From positions 26,534 to 90,533 of the forward strand of contig CALMVA010000040.1 in assembly GCA_937873035.1 (NCBI GenBank): 64,000 nt of DNA, in the 5' to 3' direction. Numbering within the stretch: the stretch's first letter is position 1; the number at the start of each line of letters is the position of its first letter. The notes beneath the pieces are model-generated. The model did no database searches and was not told the origin of the DNA. It saw only the letters and a program-made list of their open reading frames with translations. Below are positions 34,879-42,071 of this stretch, in pieces. The translations under genes were made by a program, and so were the position numbers. This DNA comes from an uncultured Sphingomonadaceae bacterium (GTDB lineage: Bacteria; Pseudomonadota; Alphaproteobacteria; Sphingomonadales; Sphingomonadaceae).

Positions 34879-36263
34879 CGCGCTCCTTCGGGCCAGAGCA
34901 CGACGCGGATGGTTTGCAGCAGGATCAATATGTCGAGAAAGGGCGTATAGTTCTTGGCGTAATAGAGGTCATATTCCAGCTTGGCGCGCGCATCCTGCAA
35001 GCTTGCGCCATAGGGGTAGTTGATCTGCGCCCAGCCGGTGATGCCCGGCTTCACCATGTGCCGTTCGGCATAATAGACGAGCTTTTCTTCAAGATCGGCA
35101 ACGAACTCCGGTCGTTCGGGGCGCGGGCCGACAAAGCTCATGTCCCCCTTCAGAACACTCCAGACCTGCGGAAGTTCATCAATGCGCAAGAGCCTGATCC
35201 ATTTGCCCACGCGCGTCACGCGCGGATCATCCTTTTCCGCCCATTTCGCCTTGCCATCTGCCTCTGCGTCGGTGCGCATCGAGCGCAGCTTCACAAGATC
35301 AAAGGTCGCGCCATAAATGCCAACGCGCGTCTGCCGGAAAAAGGCAGGGCCGCGGCTGTCAAGTTTGACGGCAAGCGCGCCCAGCAAGATCAGCGGCAGC
35401 GCAATCACCAGCAGCACAAGCGATGCCGTGACATCAAATACGCGCTTGAAGATTGAGGAAATGCGCCGCCCGGAGGTGAACCCGTCGGAGAAAATGAGCC
35501 ATGACGGATTGGTGCTGCGCAAGTCGATACGCCCCGTCTCACGCTCCAGAAATGTTGAAACCTCATTCACATGAACACCCGTCGTCCGCAGGCGGATGAG
35601 ATCGGCGAGCGGCATCGCGTTGCGGCGCTCCTCAATGGCGAGAACCACTTCGCTCGCGTTGAGGCGCAACACATGATCCGACAGATTCTCGATATTCGCG
35701 CGGGCGATTGCAGTCGGGATAACGCTCTGGCCTTCCGTCATTTCGACATGGCCAACAACGACAAAACCCGCGCCATCGCGCTCGGCCAGTCTGGAGATAC
35801 GCAACGCGCGCTGCCCCGCCCCCAAAATGAGGACGCGTCGCTTGAAGGCCTCCCCCCCGAAAACACGTTGCGACGCCACCCGCATCGTCATCAACAGGCC
35901 AAATGCCAGCGCCATCGCGTAAAGTGAATTTGAGCGCCACAGCGTCGTGCCCGGCAGCATGAAGTAGATCACCGAGAGAAAAATCACGCCCAACGAAATG
36001 GCGACGAGCAGGCGCGCGGCGGCAAATTTGTGTGATTGCAGTGCTTCGGGCGAATAGACGCCCACCGCGACCATCGCCATCTGAAGCGCAACCGCAAAGC
36101 TCATCAGCGGCAGCGCGCGATCCGCAATTGGCGTGATCGCCATCCCAATCTGATGCGCACGGATGGTCCATGCCCATTCGGCAGCCGTGAGCAGCAACAG
36201 CGCGTCAAGCAGCCCAAGAAAGACGACGGCATAAGGGACATAATGTTTGAACAGCCTTACCAC
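34875..36263 (-). CDS. XrtA-associated bacterial sugar transferase (undecaprenyl-phosphate glycosyl-1-phosphate transferase)
   Basis: A 462-residue protein of the polyprenyl-phosphate hexose-1-phosphate transferase type. Four or five N-terminal membrane segments are followed by a Rossmann-like CoA-binding domain (RRVLILGAGQRALRI). The C-terminal catalytic domain has KRVFDVTASLVLLVIALP, GPAFFRQTRVG, KLRSMRTDAE, GKWIRLLRIDELPQVWSVLKGDMSFVGPRPE. It starts the lipid-linked repeat unit at the inner membrane. The start is a GTG giving MVRLFKHYVPYAV; the TTG three codons earlier is less likely. It is the first gene of the prs operon. Members with this N-terminus are found with exosortase XrtA. Confidence 0.93.
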   Translation of the reverse strand: MVRLFKHYVPYAVVFLGLLDALLLLTAAEWAWTIRAHQIGMAITPIADRALPLMSFAVALQMAMVAVGVYSPEALQSHKFAAARLLVAISLGVIFLSVIYFMLPGTTLWRSNSLYAMALAFGLLMTMRVASQRVFGGEAFKRRVLILGAGQRALRISRLAERDGAGFVVVGHVEMTEGQSVIPTAIARANIENLSDHVLRLNASEVVLAIEERRNAMPLADLIRLRTTGVHVNEVSTFLERETGRIDLRSTNPSWLIFSDGFTSGRRISSIFKRVFDVTASLVLLVIALPLILLGALAVKLDSRGPAFFRQTRVGIYGATFDLVKLRSMRTDAEADGKAKWAEKDDPRVTRVGKWIRLLRIDELPQVWSVLKGDMSFVGPRPERPEFVADLEEKLVYYAERHMVKPGITGWAQINYPYGASLQDARAKLEYDLYYAKNYTPFLDILILLQTIRVVLWPEGAR

Positions 36264-36283
36264 GCCCGCCAACCCTTTGATTA

Positions 36284-36333
36284 CACTGTCAAGAACACCG
36301 ACACCTCGGCCTGTGTCGGAATATTTGACAGTG
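36284..36333. promoter_or_regulatory. Concentric double inverted repeat between the prs operon and manC
   Basis: CACTGTCAA (36284-36292) pairs with TTGACAGTG (36325-36333), and inside it CCGACAC (36298-36304) pairs with GTGTCGG (36313-36319). Both dyads share the same centre (36308.5). The element sits 20 bases upstream of the sugar transferase start and about 90 bases before manC. It could be a regulator binding site for both divergent genes. The outer arm TTGACA could also act as a -35 hexamer in either direction, but no clear -10 follows at standard spacing. Confidence 0.5.
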
Positions 36334-36420
36334 AATGTTTAAAGAAAGCGTAATAGTGTTACTCCAAAGAGCCGTTTTCTGTCACTCTCGCGACTGGACG
36401 CACGTGACGTTGGAGGCCAA

Positions 36421-37461
36421 GTGTCGAAGATTGTTCCGGTAATTCTTTCAGGCGGGGGCGGAACCCGGCTTTGGCCGCTCTCAACGCCAGAGCGCCCCAA
36501 ACAGTTTCTGGCGCTGACCGGCCCGAAGACGATGTTTCAGCAAACGCTTCTGCGCGTGACAGATGACACCCGGTTCGATGCCCCGGTGGTCGTCGCCAAT
36601 GCGCGCCACGCCGATATGGTTTCGGCACAGATGGCTGATATTGGCGCTACGCCCCGCACGATCATTCTGGAGCCAGCCGCCCGCAACACAGCCCCAGCGA
36701 TCGCGCTGGCGGCACTGGCGGTCGAGGCAGATGCGCCCATCCTTGTGATGCCAAGCGATCACGTCATTCTTGATGTGTCCGCCTTTCATGCCGCCATCGA
36801 AGCCGCAATGCCCGTTGTGGAGCAAGGCTGGCTCATCACCTTTGGCATTACGCCGACCGCGCCTGAAACGGGCTATGGATATATCCAGCTGGGCGATAAA
36901 ATCGCACCTGGCGTTCAAAAGGTCGCCCGCTTTGTCGAAAAGCCCGATGCCGCCCGCGCGCAGGCGATGATCGAGAGCGGCGACCATGCCTGGAATGGGG
37001 GTATCTTCCTGTTCCGCGCCGGTGCCTATCTGGAAGCACTGCGCAACTTCGAGCCGGATATGCACCGGGCCGCATCAGAGGCACTCACCAAGGGGCGGGT
37101 TGACGGTGCTTTTACACATCCCGATGCTGAGGCTTTTGCGGCAGCCCCTTCCAATTCGATCGATTATGCTGTGATGGAACGCGCCGACCGCGTGGCCGTC
37201 GTCCCCGTTTCGATGGGCTGGTCCGATGTTGGCAGCTGGGATGCGCTCTACGAAATCGGCGTGGGTGCATCCGAAGTTCCGCCGCTTGAAATCGACGTGA
37301 CGAGCAGTTTCATTCGATCAGATGGCGCGCGTATTCACGCCGTTGGCGTGTCTGACCTGATCGTCGTCGCGGCGGGCAAAGACATCCTCATCCTCCCGCG
37401 AGGGCGCAGCCAGGAAGTCCGTAAGATCGTCGAAGCCCTCGCGGCGAAGCAGGCAGGCTAA
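36421..37461 (+). CDS. manC: Mannose-1-phosphate guanylyltransferase
   Basis: A 346-residue nucleotidyltransferase. It has ILSGGGGTRLWPLSTPERPKQF, VMPSDHVI, ETGYGYIQ, FVEKPD, WNGGIFLF, SIDYAVMERAD and WSDVGSWDA, the motifs of GDP-mannose pyrophosphorylases. It lacks the C-terminal mannose-6-phosphate isomerase domain found in bifunctional ManC proteins. The GTG start is set by GGAGG five bases upstream. It should make GDP-mannose for polysaccharide synthesis. It is divergent from the prs operon and convergent with the next gene (four-base overlap). Confidence 0.94.
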   Translation: MSKIVPVILSGGGGTRLWPLSTPERPKQFLALTGPKTMFQQTLLRVTDDTRFDAPVVVANARHADMVSAQMADIGATPRTIILEPAARNTAPAIALAALAVEADAPILVMPSDHVILDVSAFHAAIEAAMPVVEQGWLITFGITPTAPETGYGYIQLGDKIAPGVQKVARFVEKPDAARAQAMIESGDHAWNGGIFLFRAGAYLEALRNFEPDMHRAASEALTKGRVDGAFTHPDAEAFAAAPSNSIDYAVMERADRVAVVPVSMGWSDVGSWDALYEIGVGASEVPPLEIDVTSSFIRSDGARIHAVGVSDLIVVAAGKDILILPRGRSQEVRKIVEALAAKQAG

Positions 37462-38840
37462 TCACTGGCGAACGCAAAGGGCGTCACTCCCCGCTCGCGC
37501 TCATTGAAGGTCAACACCCGGCCCGATGGCGGGGCGCTGCGCTGTGAGCAGTCTGGCCGCAGACACGCCCTGCACCCCAGCCCCACGGGCATTGCAGCCC
37601 CTGCCGTCAGATCCTGCCCCTGCGCATAGACAAGCGTCGACGCCATCGACGCTTCAAGTCCCAGCCCCACGGCAAACTGCGCGCCGATGCTCCCCTGCCG
37701 CTCACTGCGCGGGCGGACGGTGCGTGCCAGCGTGAACCAGCAGCTCCCATCTTCAAGCGCGACGGTCTGGCGCACGATGCTGCCAGGCTGTTCAAAGGCG
37801 CGATGCACATCCCAGAGCGGGCAGCGCGCATCGGTCGCGACAAGCGGTGAATTGCTGGCGCCTGCATAACGCTTTGAGGATTGCCCCGCCCGGTCGATGC
37901 GCAGCATGAAGAAAGGCAGGCCCCGCGCGCCCACCCGCTGCAATGTCGTCAACCGGTGCGCGATCTGCTCAAAACCTGCACCAAAGCGGCGTTGCAACAA
38001 GCCAATATCATAGCCGGTCGCCTCACACGCGCGCAGGAAGCGGGCATAGGGCATCATTATCGCCGCCGCGAAATAGCTGTTGAGATGGCGACGATAGAGC
38101 CGCTCCCCGGCGCGATCGACAAAGCCCGCCCCTGCAACGAGCGCCTCAATTTCCGTCTGCGCCTCAAGCTGCGCCAGCTGAAATGCGGCCGCGAATGTCC
38201 GCGACGAGGGATCGAGCAACTCGGAAAGCTGGAGCTGACGGGCATGGAGATCAAGCCGCAACAATTTGTCGGGCATCACGTCAACCGGAAGAATACGAAG
38301 CGACAACTGGTGTTTCACGCGCAGCCGCTCCGCCATCGCGCCATAAAGGTCACCTGACACCAGCCGCAACTCATCCGCCAGCGCCTCTGCCTGTGCGTCA
38401 AGATCCGGGAAGTGGTTGCGCCACCGCTCTATTTCCTGCCGCACGGCTGAAATTGCGTCCGTCACAGGGGCGTCGACCACACGGTCAAGCCGGTCAAAGG
38501 CGCGCGCGAACGCCTCGGCGGCATCGGGTGCCGCCGCAATCCAGTCCGCAATGGTCGCGCGGTCAATGCCCAGATCGGCGAACAACGGATCGGCAAGCCG
38601 TCGACGTAACGCCTCTGCCCCGCCGCCCGGCGCGGTTCCCGCCAGCCGCCGTGGATCAAAATCAAATCGGTCGGCCAGCCGCAGCAGAATCGCCGCCGTC
38701 AGAGGCCGCTGATTGCGCTCGATGAGGTTCAGATAGGAGGGAGACACCTGAAGCGCATCGGCCATTGCAGCCTGAGTTAGCCCCGATGCGCGCCGCAGCC
38801 GCCGCACGGCGTGCCCGGCGAAGAGTTTCTGGTCAGCCAT
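37458..38840 (-). CDS. XRE-type short-chain fatty acyl/glyoxylate regulator (RamB/ScfR-like)
   Basis: A 460-residue regulator. The N-terminal helix-turn-helix (GLTQAAMADALQVSPSYLNLIERNQRP) is followed by an ImmA/IrrE-like region and a C-terminal domain with a four-cysteine pattern including CRACLRPDCSQR. RamB, PccR and MccR-type proteins share this plan and regulate glyoxylate, propionate or acyl-CoA genes. Here the gene is divergent from aceA, so control of isocitrate lyase in response to an acyl-CoA is likely. ATG start. The family call is good; ligand and sign of regulation are inferred. Confidence 0.88.
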   Translation of the reverse strand: MADQKLFAGHAVRRLRRASGLTQAAMADALQVSPSYLNLIERNQRPLTAAILLRLADRFDFDPRRLAGTAPGGGAEALRRRLADPLFADLGIDRATIADWIAAAPDAAEAFARAFDRLDRVVDAPVTDAISAVRQEIERWRNHFPDLDAQAEALADELRLVSGDLYGAMAERLRVKHQLSLRILPVDVMPDKLLRLDLHARQLQLSELLDPSSRTFAAAFQLAQLEAQTEIEALVAGAGFVDRAGERLYRRHLNSYFAAAIMMPYARFLRACEATGYDIGLLQRRFGAGFEQIAHRLTTLQRVGARGLPFFMLRIDRAGQSSKRYAGASNSPLVATDARCPLWDVHRAFEQPGSIVRQTVALEDGSCWFTLARTVRPRSERQGSIGAQFAVGLGLEASMASTLVYAQGQDLTAGAAMPVGLGCRACLRPDCSQRSAPPSGRVLTFNERERGVTPFAFASD

Positions 38841-38856
38841 TGCAGTAGATTGTCAC

Positions 38857-38925
38857 ATATTTACAGATTTACAAGATTAACCTTCTCATTCGCCACTTTG
38901 CCACAACAATATTTACAAATTTTAC
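38857..38925. promoter_or_regulatory. Two direct repeats in the regulator-aceA divergent region
   Basis: ATATTTACAGATTTAC (38857-38872) and ATATTTACAAATTTTAC (38909-38925) are near-identical direct repeats 52 bases apart, in an otherwise GC-rich sequence. They lie between the XRE regulator start and aceA. Spacing is close to five helical turns, which suits cooperative binding by one regulator. Confidence 0.5.
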
Positions 38926-39014
38926 TCGCCCGACACACCCGGCTTGGGCAAACCAGACTCATGAACTGAAGGAATTGCTCAAGCGATTCCCTGTGAAGCC
39001 AAAGGAAACTGTAA

Positions 39015-40607
39015 ATGTCGTATCAACAGCACATCCAAGCCATTGAGGGCCTGAAGTCCGGCAAGAACGGCACATGGGACGGTATCAACCCTGAATCGGT
39101 TGCCCGTATGCGGTTGCAGAATCAGTTTCGCACTGGCCTGGACATTGCGCGCTACACGGCCAAAATCATGCGCGAAGACATGGCCGCCTATGATGCAGAC
39201 CCGGCCAACTACACCCAATCGCTCGGCTGCTGGCACGGCTTCATCGCGCAGCAGAAGATGATCTCCATCAAAAAGCATTTCGGCACGACCAAGCGCAAAT
39301 ATCTCTACCTTTCCGGCTGGATGGTCGCCGCGTTGCGTTCTGACTTCGGCCCGCTGCCCGACCAGTCGATGCATGAAAAGACGAGCGTTCCGGCGCTCAT
39401 CGAAGAGCTTTACACCTTCCTGCGCCAGGCAGATTCGCGTGAACTGAACCTTCTCTTCCGCGATCTCGATGCCGCCCGCTCAGCTGGCGACAATGCGAAG
39501 GAAGCCGCGACGCTCGAAAAGATCGAGAATTTCCAGACACACGTCGTTCCCATCATTGCCGACATCGACGCCGGTTTCGGCAATGCCGAAGCGACCTATC
39601 TGCTCGCCAAGAAGATGATCGAAGCCGGTGCCTGCGCGCTCCAGATCGAAAATCAGGTGTCGGATGAAAAGCAGTGCGGTCACCAGGATGGCAAGGTCAC
39701 CGTGCCGCATGAAGACTTCATCGCGAAGGTCCGTGCCTGCCGCTATGCCTTTCTTGAACTGGGCGTTGAAGATGGCATCATCGTGACGCGCACCGACTCG
39801 CTCGGCGCAGGCCTAACCAAGCAGATCGCCGTCAGCCACGCCCCCGGCGATATTGGAGACCAGTATAACAGCTTCCTCGATTGCGAAGAGATTGATCCGA
39901 CAACCGCCAAGAACGGCGACGTCATCATCAACCGCAACGGCAAGCTGCTGCGCCCGAAGCGCCTCGCTTCCAACCTGTTCCAGTTCCGCCCCGGCACGGG
40001 TGAGGATCGCTGCGTTCTCGACAGCATCACCTCGCTTCAGAACGGCGCTGACCTGCTCTGGATCGAAACGGAAAAGCCGCACGTTGAACAGATTGCGGGC
40101 ATGATGGACCGCATCCGCGAGGTCATTCCGAACGCCAAGCTTGTTTACAACAACTCGCCCTCGTTCAACTGGACGCTCAACTTCCGTCAGCAGGTTTATG
40201 ATGCGATGGTCGCTCAGGGCCTCGATGTTGCGGCCTATGATCGCGCCGACCTGATGAACGCGAAATATGACGAGACGGAACTTGGCATCGCAGCCGACAA
40301 GCGCATCCGCACCTTCCAGGCGGACGGCGCGAAGCGGGCGGGCATCTTCCACCACCTCATCACGCTGCCGACCTATCATACGGCAGCCCTGTCGACCGAC
40401 AGCCTCGCCAAGGAATATTTTGGCGACGCCGGGATGCTGGGCTACGTCGCAGGCGTGCAGCGCAAGGAAATCCGCGATGGCATCGCCTGCGTCAAGCACC
40501 AGAATATGTCGGGCTCCGACATTGGCGATGACCACAAGGAATATTTCTCTGGTGAAGCCGCGCTGAAGGCAGGCGGCGTCCACAACACCATGAACCAGTT
40601 CGGCTGA
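39015..40607 (+). CDS. aceA: Isocitrate lyase
   Basis: A 530-residue isocitrate lyase, the longer form seen in Pseudomonas and many alphaproteobacteria. The active-site cysteine is Cys221 in the segment DEKQCGHQDGKV; E. coli-type enzymes have KKCGH, so Lys/Gln at this place marks the subfamily. Other motifs include IADIDAGFGN, QIENQVSDEKQ and YNNSPSFNW. It cleaves isocitrate to succinate and glyoxylate in the glyoxylate shunt. The start (MSYQQHIQA) has AAAGGAAA upstream. A divergent regulator and a small downstream ORF flank it; no malate synthase is in the window. Confidence 0.97.
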   Translation: MSYQQHIQAIEGLKSGKNGTWDGINPESVARMRLQNQFRTGLDIARYTAKIMREDMAAYDADPANYTQSLGCWHGFIAQQKMISIKKHFGTTKRKYLYLSGWMVAALRSDFGPLPDQSMHEKTSVPALIEELYTFLRQADSRELNLLFRDLDAARSAGDNAKEAATLEKIENFQTHVVPIIADIDAGFGNAEATYLLAKKMIEAGACALQIENQVSDEKQCGHQDGKVTVPHEDFIAKVRACRYAFLELGVEDGIIVTRTDSLGAGLTKQIAVSHAPGDIGDQYNSFLDCEEIDPTTAKNGDVIINRNGKLLRPKRLASNLFQFRPGTGEDRCVLDSITSLQNGADLLWIETEKPHVEQIAGMMDRIREVIPNAKLVYNNSPSFNWTLNFRQQVYDAMVAQGLDVAAYDRADLMNAKYDETELGIAADKRIRTFQADGAKRAGIFHHLITLPTYHTAALSTDSLAKEYFGDAGMLGYVAGVQRKEIRDGIACVKHQNMSGSDIGDDHKEYFSGEAALKAGGVHNTMNQFG

Positions 40608-40631
40608 GCAGACACGAAAGGAGTATAAACG

Positions 40632-40790
40632 ATGTCAGAACCAGCACGTTCCCGCGCCGTCCTTTCCACCGAGGATTTTGAGCTGCTCCGTGAGGCCGTG
40701 GTTCACTATCTCGGCGTCGTGAAAGACAAGCCGGAGTCGATCAAGTTTTCGAGGCTCTACCATCGCCTCGGCAGCGCGATGGGCCGCTGA
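40632..40790 (+). CDS. Small protein downstream of aceA (52 aa)
   Basis: A 53-codon frame beginning MSEPARSRAVLSTEDFELLR and ending in GSAMGR. It has an excellent AAAGGAG site eight bases before the ATG and begins 24 bases after the aceA stop, so it is in the same transcript. It is mostly helical by composition, acidic in the first half and basic in the second (KFSRLYHRLG). No membrane segment or known motif is visible. A strong hairpin terminator follows 29 bases after the stop. I do not recognise the family. Confidence 0.75.
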   Translation: MSEPARSRAVLSTEDFELLREAVVHYLGVVKDKPESIKFSRLYHRLGSAMGR

Positions 40791-40818
40791 TCCACAAGTT
40801 TCCTGGGGAGGAAAAGGT

Positions 40819-40848
40819 GCCCGCCGGAGTGATCCGGCGGGCATTTTG
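40819..40848 (+). terminator. Rho-independent terminator of the aceA transcript
   Basis: A perfect 9-bp GC stem, GCCCGCCGG/CCGGCGGGC with a 6-base loop (40819-40842), is followed by ATTTTGCT. It ends the aceA-small ORF transcript. Confidence 0.85.
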
Positions 40849-40882
40849 CTATCTATGCCGCGCACAACGGGCACAAACGAAA

Positions 40883-40910
40883 ACGGGCGGCAGGTTTCCC
40901 TGCCGCCCGT
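40883..40910 (-). terminator. Terminator of the Flp pilin gene (possibly bidirectional)
   Basis: A perfect 12-bp stem ACGGGCGGCAGG/CCTGCCGCCCGT (with TTTC loop) lies 29 bases beyond the pilin stop. On the reverse strand it is followed by TTTTCGTTTG; on the forward strand by CTTTTCTCG, so it may also back up termination of aceA. Confidence 0.8.
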
Positions 40911-40938
40911 CTTTTCTCGTCGTGAACGAGGTCTGGTC

Positions 40939-41106
40939 TTAGACCTTGACGCTCTGTTCGACGGTCGTGAACGTGTTGTTCAGCGTGGTGCCGAGGGCAT
41001 CCATCGCAGCAATCGCGGCAACCGCGATCAGAGCGGCGATGAGGCCGTATTCAATGGCGGTCGCGCCCTTGTTGTCGCCGAAAAGCTTACGAGCAAACTT
41101 GATCAT
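40939..41106 (-). CDS. flp: Flp-type (type IVb) pilin
   Basis: A 55-residue prepilin. The short leader MIKFARKLFGDNKG is cleaved before ATAIEYGLIAALIAV, with Glu at +5 and the following Tyr that mark Flp/Fap pilins, then a single hydrophobic helix. It should be processed by a CpaA-type prepilin peptidase and assembled by a Tad system. No tad/cpa genes are next to it, so it is an isolated pilin copy. The eight extra codons upstream in the open frame are not part of the family. Confidence 0.92.
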   Translation of the reverse strand: MIKFARKLFGDNKGATAIEYGLIAALIAVAAIAAMDALGTTLNNTFTTVEQSVKV

Positions 41107-41307
41107 CTCTGGTCTCCAATCTTGTTCCACTACGACGGGGATCGTTCCAATCTTCTCCGCCTGCCACCCTTCTGCACGAGATTGATTACTAAAGCGTTGA
41201 CGCCCCAGACTAAGGAAGTGAGTTATCAGCGCGTTAGCCTACGCAGCTCCGGCTCGACGGTCGCAAGGGGCTGTTCAGCCCAGAATGCCGCGCTATAGCT
41301 TGGAGCC

Positions 41308-42066
41308 ATGACACATGAACGCATCTGGACCGCGGGCATCGCCATTATTGGCGACGAGATTCTCTCCGGCAGAACACAGGACAAGAATATCAGCCAGATC
41401 GCCTTGTGGCTCAACCTCCAGGGCATCCGCTTGCGCGAGGTGCGCGTGGTGCCCGATGTTGAGCAGGAGATCGTCGATTGCGTGAACGCGCTGCGCACCC
41501 GCTATGATTATCTGTTCACGACAGGTGGCATCGGGCCAACGCATGATGACATCACCGTTGATGCCATTGCCAAGGCGCTTGGTGTCGATGTTGTCATCCA
41601 TCCTGAAGCAAGCGCGCTTCTCAACAGCTATTACGAAAAGCGCGGCGGCCTGACAGAGGCACGCCTGCGCATGGCCCGTGTGCCAGCGGGCCCAGCCCCC
41701 CCCCCAACCCGGTTGGCGGGCGCCCCGGCCACCCGCCATGCCAACATCTTCACCAGGGGGGGCGTGCCACACATCACCGCCGGTATGCTCGATGCGTTGA
41801 CCGGCACGCTGGAAGGTGGCCGCCCGCTCCTCTCGCGCACCATCGGCTGCTGGGTGGCCGAAAGCGAAATCGCCGAAATGCTCGGCGCGGTCGAAAAAGC
41901 GCATGAGGGCTGCCAGATCGGCAGCTACCCCTTCTTCCGCGAAGGCAAGGTCGGCACCAACTTCGTGATCCGCTCAACCGACGAGGCGCAGCTCGCTACC
42001 TGCGCATCGGCTCTTGTGAGCGAGTTGACCGCAATCGGCCGCGAAGGGGTGGTCAACGGGATCTGA
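41308..42066 (+). CDS. CinA N-terminal/MoaB-like molybdopterin-binding protein with an aberrant central stretch
   Basis: A 252-residue competence/damage-inducible CinA-type (MoCF) domain protein. It opens TAGIAIIGDEILSGRTQDKN and has FTTGGIGPTHDDITVDAI, both typical. Around residues 125-150 the family's usual hydrophobic-polar pattern (normally ...P-x-G-x-x-x-x-x-N-x-x-x-x-A-P-G-F...) is replaced by GPAPPPTRLAGAPATRHANIFTRG. The DNA there is a run of C and G homopolymers (about 41690-41760). After it the sequence is normal again (GVPHITAGMLDALTGTLEGG). The frame is kept overall, so this looks like locally wrong base calls or a real local mutation cluster, not a truncation. It lacks the CinA C-terminal amidohydrolase domain, as is common in these small forms. 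Confidence 0.8.
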   Translation: MTHERIWTAGIAIIGDEILSGRTQDKNISQIALWLNLQGIRLREVRVVPDVEQEIVDCVNALRTRYDYLFTTGGIGPTHDDITVDAIAKALGVDVVIHPEASALLNSYYEKRGGLTEARLRMARVPAGPAPPPTRLAGAPATRHANIFTRGGVPHITAGMLDALTGTLEGGRPLLSRTIGCWVAESEIAEMLGAVEKAHEGCQIGSYPFFREGKVGTNFVIRSTDEAQLATCASALVSELTAIGREGVVNGI

Positions 42067-42071
42067 TCCCG

